From contig OX387602.1 of the NCBI GenBank assembly GCA_947568835.1, forward strand, positions 1,086,570-1,150,569: a DNA stretch of 64,000 nucleotides, in the 5' to 3' direction. Every line of letters begins with the position of its first letter. Position 1 is the first letter of the stretch. The position numbers and the translations under genes were made by a program. This DNA comes from Protonemura montana (taxonomy: Eukaryota > Arthropoda > Insecta > Plecoptera > Nemouridae). This document shows positions 47,914 to 58,106 of this stretch, one piece after another. Below the pieces are notes generated by a model. The model saw only the letters and a program-made list of their open reading frames with translations, ran no database searches and was not told the DNA's origin.

Positions 47914-48415
47914 AACTTTCATCCCTCCAACCTCTCTCCCGAACAGAACTAGTAATGTGTATGATGGTCACCCATCCAATACCTGACCTAGCACTGTGTT
48001 GCTTAACTTTCATCCCTCCAACCTCTCTTTCGAACAGAACTGGGCATGTGTATGATGGTCACCCATCCAATACCTGACCCAGCGCAGTGTCGCTTAACTT
48101 TCATCCCTCCAACCTCTCTCCCGAACAGAACTGGTCATGTGTATGATGGTCACCCATCCAATACCTGATTCAGCGCAGTGTCGCTTAACTTTTATCCCTC
48201 CAACCTCTCTCCCGAACAGAACTGGTCATGTGTATGATGGTCACCCATCCAATACCTGACCTAGCACTGTGTTGCTTATTTTTCATCCCTCCTACCTCTC
48301 TCCCGAACAGAACTGGGCATGTGTATGATGGTCACCCATCCAATACCTGACCCAGCGCAGTGTCGCTTAACTTTCATCCCTCCAACCTGTCTCCCGAACA
48401 GAACTGTGAGATGAT
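47914..48415 (-). repeat. 91-bp satellite derived from 5S rRNA, 5-6 copies
   Basis: Units begin at 47914, 48005, 48096, 48187, 48278 and 48369. On the minus strand each contains GAAAGTTAAGCAACACAGTG then CTAGGTCAGGTATTGGATGG then GTGACC. This matches the central part of arthropod 5S rRNA (GAAGTTAAGCAAC...GGTCAGTACTTGGATGGGTGACC), the region holding the internal pol III control elements. The 5' third and 3' end of 5S are replaced by unrelated sequence (GTTCGGGAGAGAGGTTGGAG), so these are not functional 5S genes. Confidence 0.8.
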
Positions 48416-49507
48416 TGGTGTCGAATCAAAGTTTTCGGACGTAAGACAGCCATTCCATCAGACTTCAAAGTCCTTGCTCAAACCCTGAGTATTTTCTTTT
48501 CGAAATTGGAAAGTCCGCATTCCACGTAAATCTGTTGCTGCTTAGCCCCGATCATCTTTGGCCCCGATGCAAGCAATAACGTTCATATTGACATTTAGCA
48601 GCCCGGCTTCTACCAAACATTGGGGTTGCAAACCTCTCTGAGAAAAAACCTTCTTCAAATCTCTGGTTATTTTAGCGATGGCTCTGTAATATGTTTTCAT
48701 GAAGATATTTTGCAATGTGTCAGTATTTGCTTTACCTTTTAAGTCTGTGACGCCATCTTAGACCCTGCGACAGGGAAGAACGCCGTTAAGCCGACAACTT
48801 TATGAAAACTCATGCAGCGCACACAAAAACGTTGTGATTTAAATGTTCTCTTAGCTGGAAAGTCAAAAGGTTACATACCAGTCACGTTAAGACATTAATT
48901 GCAAGTCACACATTCTCAGTAAACCATTATCCTCTAAAGACAAAGTGTTTGCTCCATTATGTTGTAATTACAGCTCGCTCCTTGGGGGTGTAAATCACCG
49001 ATGTAGGACGAGGGCGGGGGCGGGACGGGATGTTGGTGTGGTTTGGTAGCCGCATCGTCTTGGTGCTTTGAAATGTGTCGAGTCGTCTATGTATGTAGTA
49101 CAACCAACCCCGCAATGTTCCTTTTGGCTTCGTGAGAGCACTTCACCCTGCGCCGCTTACACGTATAAGCCACTTCAAAACCTACTTACCTGTTTACCTA
49201 CACTTACTACCGCAGCCATAGGAAAATATATTTGTAATCTCAGGCTATGGAGGCGTTGGTGTTACAAAGTTACAACGATGTTTTATAAGTATGTTTTAAG
49301 TTCTCAAAATATATCAACCTCGATGATTACTGGCATTCATATGTGCTCTACTCGACAGGAAATTGGAACCAACTGATTATGTATTGCGTTGGAATTGATA
49401 TGCATAAATAATTATAAGCTATGATGTATATTAATGTTGAATGAGCTGTTATTTATATCAATATGTATAACATGGCATTCAACGAGTAAAATTCGCATAT
49501 AATACCA
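48416..49507. other. Spacer, no gene recognised
   Basis: A 102-codon + frame (49068-49376) has no recognisable features. Confidence 0.35.
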
Positions 49508-50301
49508 CTATGTGATGGTTCGAATCGGTGGGTCCATGTCGCTGTCATATTCGACCTGACGTGGACCTCGCTGCCTCTTAGCAAGATTATCATTTCCCGT
49601 CCCAGTGAAGCTGAGATCAACGCGTTCCTGCTCAAACGGCGACTTGTCTCTGGCAGACCACATCCTGTCTCTCACCCCTAGTCGATTTCTCTTTCTCTTA
49701 TTCCTACCATGGGTGCCCATGCCACTGCGGGGTGGCTGCAGCACCTCCTGGCCTTGCTCCAAATTTTCCGGGCCTATCACTGAGCTGATGTTCACTGGTA
49801 TTATGTACTCGATCTCAGTCTGAGATGACTTGTCTGCGAAGGTCTTCTTCTTCCTCTTGCTATCATGGCCCTTCTTCCCATTCTCTTTCTTGTCCCGTTC
49901 TGAGTGTGACCCTTTGCCACTCGACTTTTCTCCCAATTTCTCTTTTGACTTCTCTACTGATTTTACCTGGGACTTCTCCGTTGGTATTTCATGCGACTTA
50001 TCCTTGGGATGTTCCGCGTATCTTTCTTTCGACTTTTCTTTTGGTTTTTCCTTCGGTGCGTTCTTGTGTCCTGTGCTAAAGGTGTGAGCACTCGCTGGCA
50101 GTGCCTGCCCTGGAACTACTGAGTCGTCCTTTACAACTACCTTATGAATGGGAGTGGTGAAGCAATTGACAGAAACCCTGCGTTGGTAATTGGCAGGTGG
50201 ATCTAGGTCTATGTAAAGTTTGTCATCATCAGAATCTGACTCATACGGACTGTCAGGATCAGGATAATCGTCCAACAGCAGAAAACCGATGCCCGTTGAA
50301 C
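49508..50301 (-). CDS. Uncharacterised charged protein, exon 2 (C-terminal)
   Basis: Starts after the minus-strand acceptor ttgttattctaccag and ends with TAG. With exon 1 it makes a 332-aa protein. It begins with an acidic segment (DDYPDPDSPYESDSDDDKLY), then a Lys/Glu/Ser-rich low-complexity region of imperfect short repeats (KEKPKEKSKER, EKSQVKSVEKSKEKLGEK), a basic KRKKKTFADKSSQTE, a possible folded patch (EIEYIIPVNISSVIGPENLE), and an Arg-rich end (GRNKRKRNRLGVRDRMWSAR). Basic clusters suggest a nuclear protein, which is inference. I do not recognise the family. Confidence 0.72.
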
Positions 50302-50446
50302 CTGGTAGAATAACAAAATGCATTTTTCAATAGGTTACACCCACCTTAGTCACCTTCCAAACGCAAATTCCATCTCTCGCTTTAAAATCTAGCTATCAGT
50401 CATAATAACATAAATTAAGATCAGGTAATAGAAGAGTATTTCTTAC

Positions 50447-50651
50447 TTATTATTGATTCGGGCATTATCGTTGCTATTGTATCTATATTTTCTTTTGTGG
50501 ACTGCACTGGCTTCGTTTCGCTAGGACATCTTTGGCTAGAACAGCTGTTGGAAAGCATCCTAGACTTCTTGGCAAAGAACGGTTGGTAAGTACTAGCTGT
50601 GAATGTCTCGAGAGAAGCCTCTGCAAATGAACCGTTCTTAACACTAAACAT
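50447..50651 (-). CDS. Uncharacterised charged protein, exon 1 (N-terminal)
   Basis: An ATG at 50651 opens 68 codons (MFSVKNGSFAEASLETFTAS...), rich in Ser and Thr, ending at a strong donor ATAATAA/gtaaga. The exon leaves in phase 1, and exon 2 at 50301 accepts phase 1 across a 145-bp intron (joined reading PESII-S-STGIGFLLLDD). The agreement of donor, acceptor and phase is the main evidence that this is a gene. It lies antisense within the proposed first intron of NPLP1. Confidence 0.68.
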
Positions 50652-50742
50652 CGATAAAATCTGTCCACTTGCTATAAATTACAACAAGAGACGAATTTTA
50701 AAATCGAAAACACAGAAACACACAACACGCAGCAGGAACAAA

Positions 50743-50747
50743 ACTGA
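50743..50747 (-). promoter_or_regulatory. Candidate initiator (TCAGT) for the 49.5-50.7 kb gene
   Basis: A TCAGT pentamer on the minus strand about 95 bases upstream of the proposed ATG. Position is its only support. Confidence 0.22.
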
Positions 50748-51244
50748 CAGATTGAAACTTGAAACTCGAAACAAATTCCCAGCAACAGAAAGTAGGTACC
50801 ATTGTTGCGAAATCGATTTCGATTTCGATTAGAGTGCAATGATTGGTATCTAGATGGCACCGCAAGTTCGGTCCGCCTCGGTCACGATCGGATTCTGCTC
50901 GGCAAGGGTGAAGTGGCGGGCTGCGCAAATATTATTTACTGTCAAAGAAAAGATCTTAGAACGGAAATAGATTCAGTGTAACTTTAGTGAAACTTACACA
51001 ATCTAAATCTGTTGTGAGCAAAGTGAGCTGAAGTACGCTAATGGTAGATAGTGCAGTCAATTGATGCAGATTTAGTTGCGACATTGTGAACAAACACAAA
51101 CATTTGTACATTTTCTAATTCAAAAGTGTATGCCAGTTTGTGGTAGTTCCTAACAATCTAAATGGATTGCAATGACATTTATTTCATAACATGTTTTCTA
51201 AAATATGGTTAAGAATGGCAGTAAAAATCAGTATGACAATTTTG
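50748..51244. other. Spacer between minus-strand genes
   Basis: Nothing recognised apart from possible 5' sequence of the charged-protein gene. Confidence 0.35.
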
Positions 51245-51502
51245 TTATCGGTTGGGAGTGATCACTATTGCAGGCGTGCGCTGACTCTCATGGCCCTCAC
51301 TACGCGCTTGTCTTCCAAAGTGGTAAGCACACATACATAAGTTAATGAGCACCCCAATGATCCAGAGGACGATGCAGATGATTGCAAGCGTCTTCCAGAC
51401 AGGATCCACGCAGGAGGCAGATGAGCGAAACCATGGACTTGTGCCGATCACAGGACGCGCCAGCGAGAGCGCCACGAGGTAGAAGCCGGGATTGACGGCC
51501 AT
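51245..51502 (-). CDS. Small single-pass membrane protein (85 aa), exon
   Basis: MAVNPGFYLVALSLARPVIG, then ...SSASCVDPVWKT, a 20-residue hydrophobic helix (LAIICIVLWIIGVLINLCMC), and a polar tail ending TPAIVITPNR and TAA. An acceptor (attattgcag) sits five bases upstream of the ATG, so the exon begins at 51507 and an upstream exon, coding or not, is likely. One predicted transmembrane segment and conserved-looking Cys residues; family not recognised. The presence of a diverged copy at 51.8-52.0 kb with the same CVDP-x-W...AIxLW and ITPN motifs supports it as real coding sequence. Confidence 0.6.
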   Translation of the reverse strand: MAVNPGFYLVALSLARPVIGTSPWFRSSASCVDPVWKTLAIICIVLWIIGVLINLCMCAYHFGRQARSEGHESQRTPAIVITPNR

Positions 51503-51789
51503 CTCGTCTGCAATAATATTGGAAAGCATATTGACAACTAACAGTTCAATTGTAGCCGGAAATGCTGAGCTTGGTGCTAAAAACTCGTGATGGTTGTCAG
51601 ACGCATGACTTCTTTATTCTAGTTTTGAACAAAAATATATATATATGTATTTACAACTGGGTTTTGAAAGCTAATTAAAATACAACTAATATTCCCGAAG
51701 TTTGATCACTTATCCCTGTTAAGTCCTGCGACTTGAAAAATGTGTCAGCCACTTTAATTGTCAAATTAATTAAAAAAAGAAGCAACTAT

Positions 51790-52040
51790 TTGGCGTTATT
51801 CTGGCTACCGGCATCAGGTCGGCTCTCAAGAGATGTTTGGTATCAGTCTGTTTTACCCTGAATGCGATGAAGTGTCGGTCACCAGCCCCCGCGGCCTGGT
51901 CGTCGCACAATGCAACAGTGAAACATGACACCGACACACCAGAGGGTCCAGAGGACGATGGCGGTGGTCTGCCACGCGGGGTCGACACACTCGACGTCCG
52001 TCGTGGTGGGCGTTGTCGCAGCAGGGAGCAATGCAAGAAG
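51790..52040 (-). pseudogene. Decayed tandem duplicate of the small membrane protein
   Basis: On the minus strand, one frame reads TTTDVECVDPAWQTTAIVLW then TLWCVGVMFHCC, matching SCVDPVWKTLAII...IVLWIIGVLINLC of the neighbour. A TGA follows, and the tail motif (MPVARITPN versus TPAIVITPN) continues in another frame near 51800-51830. There is no start codon, no acceptor upstream, and a TAA shortly before the similar part. I read it as a relic of a tandem duplication; a fast-evolving spliced paralogue is the alternative. Confidence 0.5.
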
Positions 52041-52330
52041 AGGCGTCGAGCGTTACTCGAGTCTGAGGTTTCCTTGCAGGGTTGCCACTCTTTGGTTCAC
52101 GCTTGCGGCAAAAGACCTCAGGTTCAACTGTTTACTCTTTCAGCAAATCTGCTCGGCGCTTGAGACGCGTTGAGAAATGTCGAATGTGATGGTTGCTAGG
52201 CGATCGAGTGTCAAATAAATAGCGCCAAGCAAATTGTTGGTACAAACCATTGGTTACTGAGTCTGGCATTTGTTTGACCAATAACTTCTATGCCGTTGAC
52301 TCTGTTTCACCGTTGTGCCCTTTGTTCCAG

Positions 52331-53741
52331 GTGTTGTCGGCGGTGGACGACGATGCCCTTCGAGGCCACGCGCTCGAGAAACGCAACGTGGGCGTCCTGG
52401 CTCGCACCGGCGCCCTACCCTATCGCCAGGGCAAGCGCTACGTGGCGTCGTTGGCTCGCGCCGGCGCGTTGCCCCTGTACAGCGTACACAAGAAGCTACA
52501 CCCTGGGATGACCAGCCGCAATCAGCTGCCCGATCTGGACGCTCTAGAGCCAGGGGAGAAGCGTTACATGGGGGCGTTGGCTCGCTCAGGCGCGTTGCCG
52601 TTCCAGTTCCAGGAAAAGCGCGACGCCGTCGACGTCGGAGTACTCGACGCTATGGACGCCCGCGACGAACAGGACCTAGAGAAGCTCAAGGCGCTGGAGG
52701 CGGTGCTCTACCTGGAGTCACAGCTGAACCTCGAGCTGCTGAAGGAGAAGCTACTGGACGACGCCTGGCAGACGGATGCTGAAGAGGAGCAGAAGAGGTC
52801 GATGTCGTCGCTGGCACGCGGTGGTAACCTTCCGCTGCAGGGCGGCTTCGACAAACGTAGTGTGGAGGCGTTGGCGCGAGCAGGCTACTTGCCGGCCACG
52901 CCGCGCACGATGGCCGCGCGTAACGACGCCTCCGAAGAGCCGGAGAGCGTCGGCAAGCGCAGCGTCGCGACGCTCGCTAAGAACGGCCAGCTGAGGGAGG
53001 GAAAGCGCGGAGGGATTGGCTCACTGGCCCGGAACAACCTGTTACCCCAGAAGAAGAGCGACGAGCTGGACGAGCTGGAGGCGCTGATCCGCGAGCTGGC
53101 ACGCGACGCCGACGCCGACGCCGAGGACGTTGACAAGCGCAACCTCGGCGCGTTGGCCAAGGGCGGTGGGTACGCGCGCTACGCTCAGGAAGGCAAGCGC
53201 AACCTGGCAGCGCTCGCGCGCAGCCGAGTCTCGCCGCTGCGCGAGGGCAAGCGCTATCTAGGAGCGTTGGCGCGCAGCCAGAACCTGCCACTGCACAAGC
53301 GCGACCGTTGGATCGGCGGCGAGGCAAAGCGCGTCTCACCGATGGCCATCGCCAAGACATGGAACTACAACAGCGAGGCTGGCAACAGCGTGGACGGTAT
53401 CGCCAAGCGGTACGTCGCGGCATTGCTGAGGCAGGGACGACTTCCGGTGGGACCGGAGGAGGTCGCGGCCGACGAGGCCGACGCCGCCGAAGCGGCCGGC
53501 GCTGAAGACAAGGAGATGGAGGGCGGTGTGGAGACCAAGCGCCACATCAGCTCGCTGAAGGGCAAGAGATCTGTCGTACAGCAGACTCCCGGGGGTGGAC
53601 GGCCCAAGCGGGAGGCGGCGTACATGATGCCGTCTAGCGACGAGTATCCCATGCCGAACGTGCAGAACTCCGAGCTGTTTGACTACGACGACCTGATGGA
53701 AGTTATGACCGGAGCAGCCGCTCCGGAGAAACGCTTCCTTG
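52331..53741 (+). CDS. Nplp1: NPLP1 neuropeptide precursor, main peptide-bearing exon
   Basis: Starts after the acceptor ttgttccag and ends at CTTG/gtaagt (phase 0 in, phase 1 out). It encodes 470 residues of a prohormone for the secretory pathway, to be cut at Lys-Arg sites into related peptides of the pattern x-x-x-LAR/LAK-x-x-x-LP. Examples: NVGVLARTGALPYRQ, YVASLARAGALPLYSVH, YMGALARSGALPFQFQ, SMSSLARGGNLPLQ, SVEALARAGYLP, SVATLAKNGQLREG, GGIGSLARNNLLPQ, NLAALARSRVSPLREG, YLGALARSQNLPLH, YVAALLRQGRLP. Several end in Gly before KR and would be amidated. Near the end, HISSLKGKRSVVQQ and a Tyr/Asp/Met-rich spacer precede EKRFLG, the same order as in fly Nplp1 as I remember it. Acidic spacers (e.g. 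DELDELEALIRELARDADAD) separate peptides. Very high GC and third-position C/G bias set this exon apart from its surroundings. An in-frame ATG at 52250 lies in the intron and is not the start. Confidence 0.93.
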
Positions 53742-56420
53742 GTAAGTGGCCCCGTGAATCGCTTAAAAAAAAAACCCCCGGCAAACAAAACAATCGAGTT
53801 GATCCACCACACCATGCAAACACTTTTGTGAAACCTTTTATTTTAATTTTTTCCTTCAAAAACTTTTGATTGCCTATTTTGGGATCGCAGCTCTGTCACG
53901 TAGAGGTACATTCTTCTCCCACGTTCTGTCCTTTTTAAAACATTTGCTCTTGATGTGAAATTGATGTGCAATAATGCGTACTGTTCTCTGTGTTATTAAA
54001 ACCGAGCTGGTGGGCCTAATTCTGACTGCATGATCTAGACATGTAGATACTTTAGAGGCTGTAGAGGCTGTAGAGCCTGTAGAGGCTGTAGAGGCTGTAG
54101 AACCTGTAGAGGCTGTAGAGGCTGTAGAGGCTGTAGAGGCTGTAGAGGCTGTAGAGGCTGTAGAGGCTGTAGAGGCTTTAGATACTTTAGAGGCTGTAGA
54201 GCCTGTAGAGGCTGTAGAGGCTGTAGAACCTGTAGAGGCTGTAGAGACTGTAGAGACTGTAGAGGCTGTAGAGGCTGTAGAGGCTGTAGAGGCTGTAGAG
54301 GCTGTAGAGGCTGTAGAGGCTTTAGATACTTTAGAGGCTGTAGAGGCTGTAGAGGCTGTAGAGCCTGTAGAGCCTGTAGAGGCTGTAGAGCCTGTAGAGG
54401 CTGTAGAGACTGTAGAGGCTGTAGAGGCTGTAGAGGCTTTAGAGGCTGTAGAGGCTGTAGAACCTGTAGAGGCTGTAGAGGCTGTAGAGGCTGTAGAGGC
54501 TGTAGACCCTGTAGAGGCTGTAGTGGCTGTAGAGCCTGTGGAGCCTGTAGAGACTGTAGAGGCTTTAGAGACTGTAGAGGCTGTAGAGGCTGTAGAGGCT
54601 GTAGAGGGAAGGTGTCTATGAAAGTGGTTTGCTTTCTAGTAAGATGTTTTGCATGAGTATAGAGAACCCATTTGTTGACTTGTCAGTAGATATGTTAATT
54701 AAAGCCGTAGATCGGTGACGACGTCCCTATAAACTCTACGTACATCCAAGCGACCAACCGACGCGTTGTAAGTGTTTTCCTTCAATTGTAATCCTGACTT
54801 ACATTAAACTTCTGTTTACGAGGAAAGCTCTTGGTTTTGTGGCCAGTAAAGCTCTTGAGACTAGAGTTTCAAACTCGCGTAAAGCCACTCTTCAAAACTG
54901 TTGCTGGTTTGTGCCATGTGATATCCCAGGACTGGTTCAGAGGTTAATTCCAATGTGGAATTTCATGTGGAGTTTTCAACAATCGGTCTAAAAATCATTC
55001 CCAGCGCGTAGAAACTCACCGCATCTCGCAGCACGATGTCTTATCTTTAACGGGTCGTTAGCTCTAAGCCCTAACGATGTGGAAGCCTTACCATTTTAAA
55101 GCTAAAAAGTGCTAACGTTTGGACGACTACTGCGCATTAACTGTTCATGAAAAATTACAAAAAAAAAATCACTTTTTTTTCTGTCTGTCTATTTTCTGAG
55201 TTTCCAAGATTTTTATTTGATCAGATAATTCTTTTTTGTGTTGATTTGACATTGAATGACCAATTCAGTAAGTTTGTTTTTGACGAGGGTTACTCGGTTT
55301 AGTGCAAATGACAGAAGTGGTGCTCAGAAGTTGACTGATTGTGAAATGACTTCCTACGTGGAAAGCGCATGGCGCAGCGCGGTTGCCTGTGCTTGTAGTT
55401 CCTGTAACTCCCTGTGAAGCGACTGTAGTGTTTTGTAGTGTACAGTGTGCTTGTTCGTGAGAATCGAATCACTCGACGCTGACAAACGATTGGATTTAAT
55501 TAGAGCGGAATTCTCCGACGCAAACAAAGTTGACGATGCCTCTGGACTCGGGAAACTAATATCAGTTACAAGTGGAATTATTAATTATGCGAGAGAATCT
55601 CTACTTTTAATAACGAAGTAATAACCAAACTCGGCAGTCTTATTTCAGGAGGGAAGGGGGGGGGGCTGGATTCAAGGAGAAGAGACAATGATTGATCGAA
55701 ATATTTCCAGAAGCCTCGGGGTCTGATGAGGGTTTTATCGACTGGTCGGATTGGATATTGGCACGAGACTTAATGAAAGAAGGCTCAGTAAAGTCGCATC
55801 CCAGAAGCGATTCTTTCCCCCATCGGGATGAGGGAGAACTTGACTCGTGAAATGTTTTCACGTTTTATTTAGTTTGAAAGTAACGCCAGCTCCCTGGACC
55901 ATACAGGGCCATAGCGTCGCGTTTTATCACTGCAACCGATATTGTCATCATTTTTTCGTTTGTCTTTGTCATTTGTGTGCATCTGTTTTTTAGTATTTGA
56001 TGGTTTAAATCGTAGAGTAGATACCAACATAGTACACATGTCACCTACACGTGTTTAGCTTCGCTGTTCTATTCTGCTTGCAAAACTGAGTGAGCTGTTG
56101 GAAACGACTTGGTTGATGCATGATATGTTCCCTGTTTGTACTGCATTTCAGATCGTTACAGCCGTCTTTGAGTTTGGTGGACTCATCACAAAATAGTTGT
56201 GTAGAACTGCGTTGTTCTGGTAGTGTTGGTGTTTGTAATGTTATGCAACGTTCATCGTGCCTGGAGGCTGATAGATCATGTAGATCATGTAGATCATGTC
56301 AGCAGATTGGTTGTAGTGGTTGCTTATGTAGTGGTTGCTTATGTAGTTTTGTCGTAATGTCGGTAGAGAGTAGCGCACTAGCTAGGAGGTAGTCAGCCTG
56401 GTGTGGACGGTAACTTGCAG
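53742..56420 (+). other. NPLP1 intron before exon A
   Basis: About 2.7 kb bounded by gtaagt and ttgcag. It holds the GTAGAGGCT minisatellite; the remainder (54609-56420) shows no supported gene. Confidence 0.65.
54043..54608. repeat. 9-bp minisatellite (GTAGAGGCT)n, about 63 copies
   Basis: Variants GTAGAGCCT, GTAGAACCT, GTAGAGACT, TTAGATACT and TTAGAGGCT are arranged in blocks. A block of about 125 bases starting TTAGATACTTTAGAGGCTG occurs at 54043 and again at 54177, with a shorter third version at 54321. It lies inside the NPLP1 intron. Confidence 0.95.
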
Positions 56421-56665
56421 GCTCTGTCGCCAGAGGTGGGTGGTTTCGGGACTCTAGCCGAGACCGCGGATACAGAAGCCTAGACACGATGGGCAAGCGG
56501 CACATTGGGGCACTGGCTCGGCTGGGGTGGCTGCCTCAGCTGCGCAGTTCGCGGTACCGCCGCTTCGGCCGCGCCATGCCCTCGAGAGTGTGCAAGAGGG
56601 CGACTGCAGCATCATACTCCAGGTTGGCAAGTGGCAACGAATCTTCTCCACCGACCGATAGTTAG
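56421..56665 (+). CDS. Nplp1: NPLP1 alternative terminal exon A (two further peptides)
   Basis: Follows the acceptor taacttgcag. Joined in phase 1 to the main exon it reads KR-FLGSVARGGWFRDSS, which restores the NPLP1 peptide pattern exactly across the splice, then ...MGKR-HIGALARLGWLPQL, a second canonical peptide, then a basic stretch, another KR, and TAG at 56663-56665. The isoform would be 578 aa with exon 1. No good donor precedes the stop, so I take it as a terminal exon. Evidence is strong that this is NPLP1 coding sequence; whether it is used instead of exon B needs transcripts. Confidence 0.82.
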
Positions 56666-58011
56666 GGAACAACTCGGCGGTCGCCTCGTTGTGTCGTTGC
56701 TCATTTTACACAGATCTTTACAGTTGGAGTTCTGATCGCACTGATATACTTTATTTCCTATTTCCTAAGCGAAGTTTTACGTGGCGATCTCGTCGAGCTA
56801 TTTTGATATCTGAGTTGAAGCCAGGAACTTCATCTTCTTAAGAAGATCTCTAATGAACCACTTTGCAGCGCGTGCGTCGACTCTCAGTCGTCTTCCATCC
56901 CAATTGGTCGTGTTTCCTGTGTAGGTTTCGTGCCACGTGAAAGTTGATTTCATCCCCCCTCCCCCCCCCCCCTTCCTCGCCCACAACGCACGAACCTCCA
57001 GCTCGCTGCCTCGCAATTGCAGTATTTATTTATTTTATTTATTATTTAAGTCTAGGAATTCCTACTCTGTTGTAAAAATAGGACACTCCGAGAAGGGGTA
57101 TTAACTTTGATATGGTCTGCTCATTACGGGAGGCGCCGGCTGGAGCACGTACGAAGCGGGCTCGAGTCGATCGCGCTTTATGCCGGAAAACTCGCCGGGA
57201 AACTCGCCGGGAAAATGATCCCGCACCTTCCCACTTAGTTGAGTCTTTGATAGAAGCTCGCCGGAGCGCACGGTCGCTCTTGATAAGCTGCAGAAGGTGA
57301 ATAGAGCTCATCAGTACAATCTTGTACTCAGCACAGGAGATCACTTTCGTCTCTCAACGGCGTCCCAAGAGGCCGAGACGTCGGGTCGGGGTCTGCGACG
57401 TTCAATGCATTTCATTTGAATTAAATCACCCTTCAATGGTGGGCTTCATTCCACGGCAACGCGACTCACAGCTTACAAATTTAATTACAAACGCTAATCG
57501 ATCTGCCAATTAATTGCCTCGAGCGAGTGAAGAAAGAGTCGAAATTTAACGAAAAAAAAAATCCAGTGATTTAGCAAGTGGATTATTGTTCTCTTTTGGA
57601 AAACACTCCAATGGACGTGGCGGTCCGGATGTTTCAACCTTCGTGCCTCATAAGCGTCCTGGACTGACACACCCAAGGGTGCGACTTAAAAGAGCATTCC
57701 AACGTTAGGTTAAAGCTGGGTGCTTAAAGCCCCCACCCACTTTCGACATCACATCATTTTTAGCATCGCTTTTCAGAGCTGATTTCTGATGTGTGTTAGA
57801 AACTCTTCCAGCTGTGGATAAACTGCAGATAAACTGTTGTAAAAATGACAGTTGATTCACATGTCACCCCAAAGCGACAACTAACGCCTCAAGGTACACT
57901 AGACACCTAATTTCGAGCTCATTGCAGCGTACTTTCGCTAGGACATTGTGTAGCTACTGTCATTTACCGGAAGTTACGAGGATTGCAGATCGAGTTTGCC
58001 GCTGCTTTCAG
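56666..58011. other. Between NPLP1 terminal exons A and B
   Basis: Presumed 3' UTR of isoform A and intron of isoform B. Open frames at 57042-57344 (-) and 57112-57300 (+) overlap each other and are unconvincing. A short C run is at 56957-56971. Confidence 0.35.
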
Positions 58012-58106
58012 GGAGGATTCCGCAGATGGGACGTCGCCCGAAGACCCAGACGCCACCCTCTGGAGGACGCCGACGCCCCTCGCTCAGGGACGACGATCTC
58101 TTCTAG
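58012..58106 (+). CDS. Nplp1: NPLP1 alternative terminal exon B
   Basis: Follows a pyrimidine-rich acceptor (tttgccgctgctttcag). Joined in phase 1 to the main exon it gives KR-FLGRIPQMGRRPKTQTPP, then a short Arg/Ser/Asp tail and TAG at 58104-58106. The fly Nplp1 precursor, as I recall it, ends shortly after KRFLGRV, so this short ending may be the ancestral C-terminus. The isoform would be 528 aa with exon 1. Another frame through the same exon stays open to 58219, so the reading rests on phase and on the FLGRI match. Confidence 0.55.

Noticed and set aside
47914-48415. Functional 5S rRNA gene cluster
   Set aside because: Only the central part of 5S is present in each unit; both ends of the molecule and a terminator are missing.
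52250-52330. ATG at 52250 as the NPLP1 start
   Set aside because: The 27 residues before the acceptor do not look like a signal peptide, while an acceptor and a phase-matched signal exon are available.
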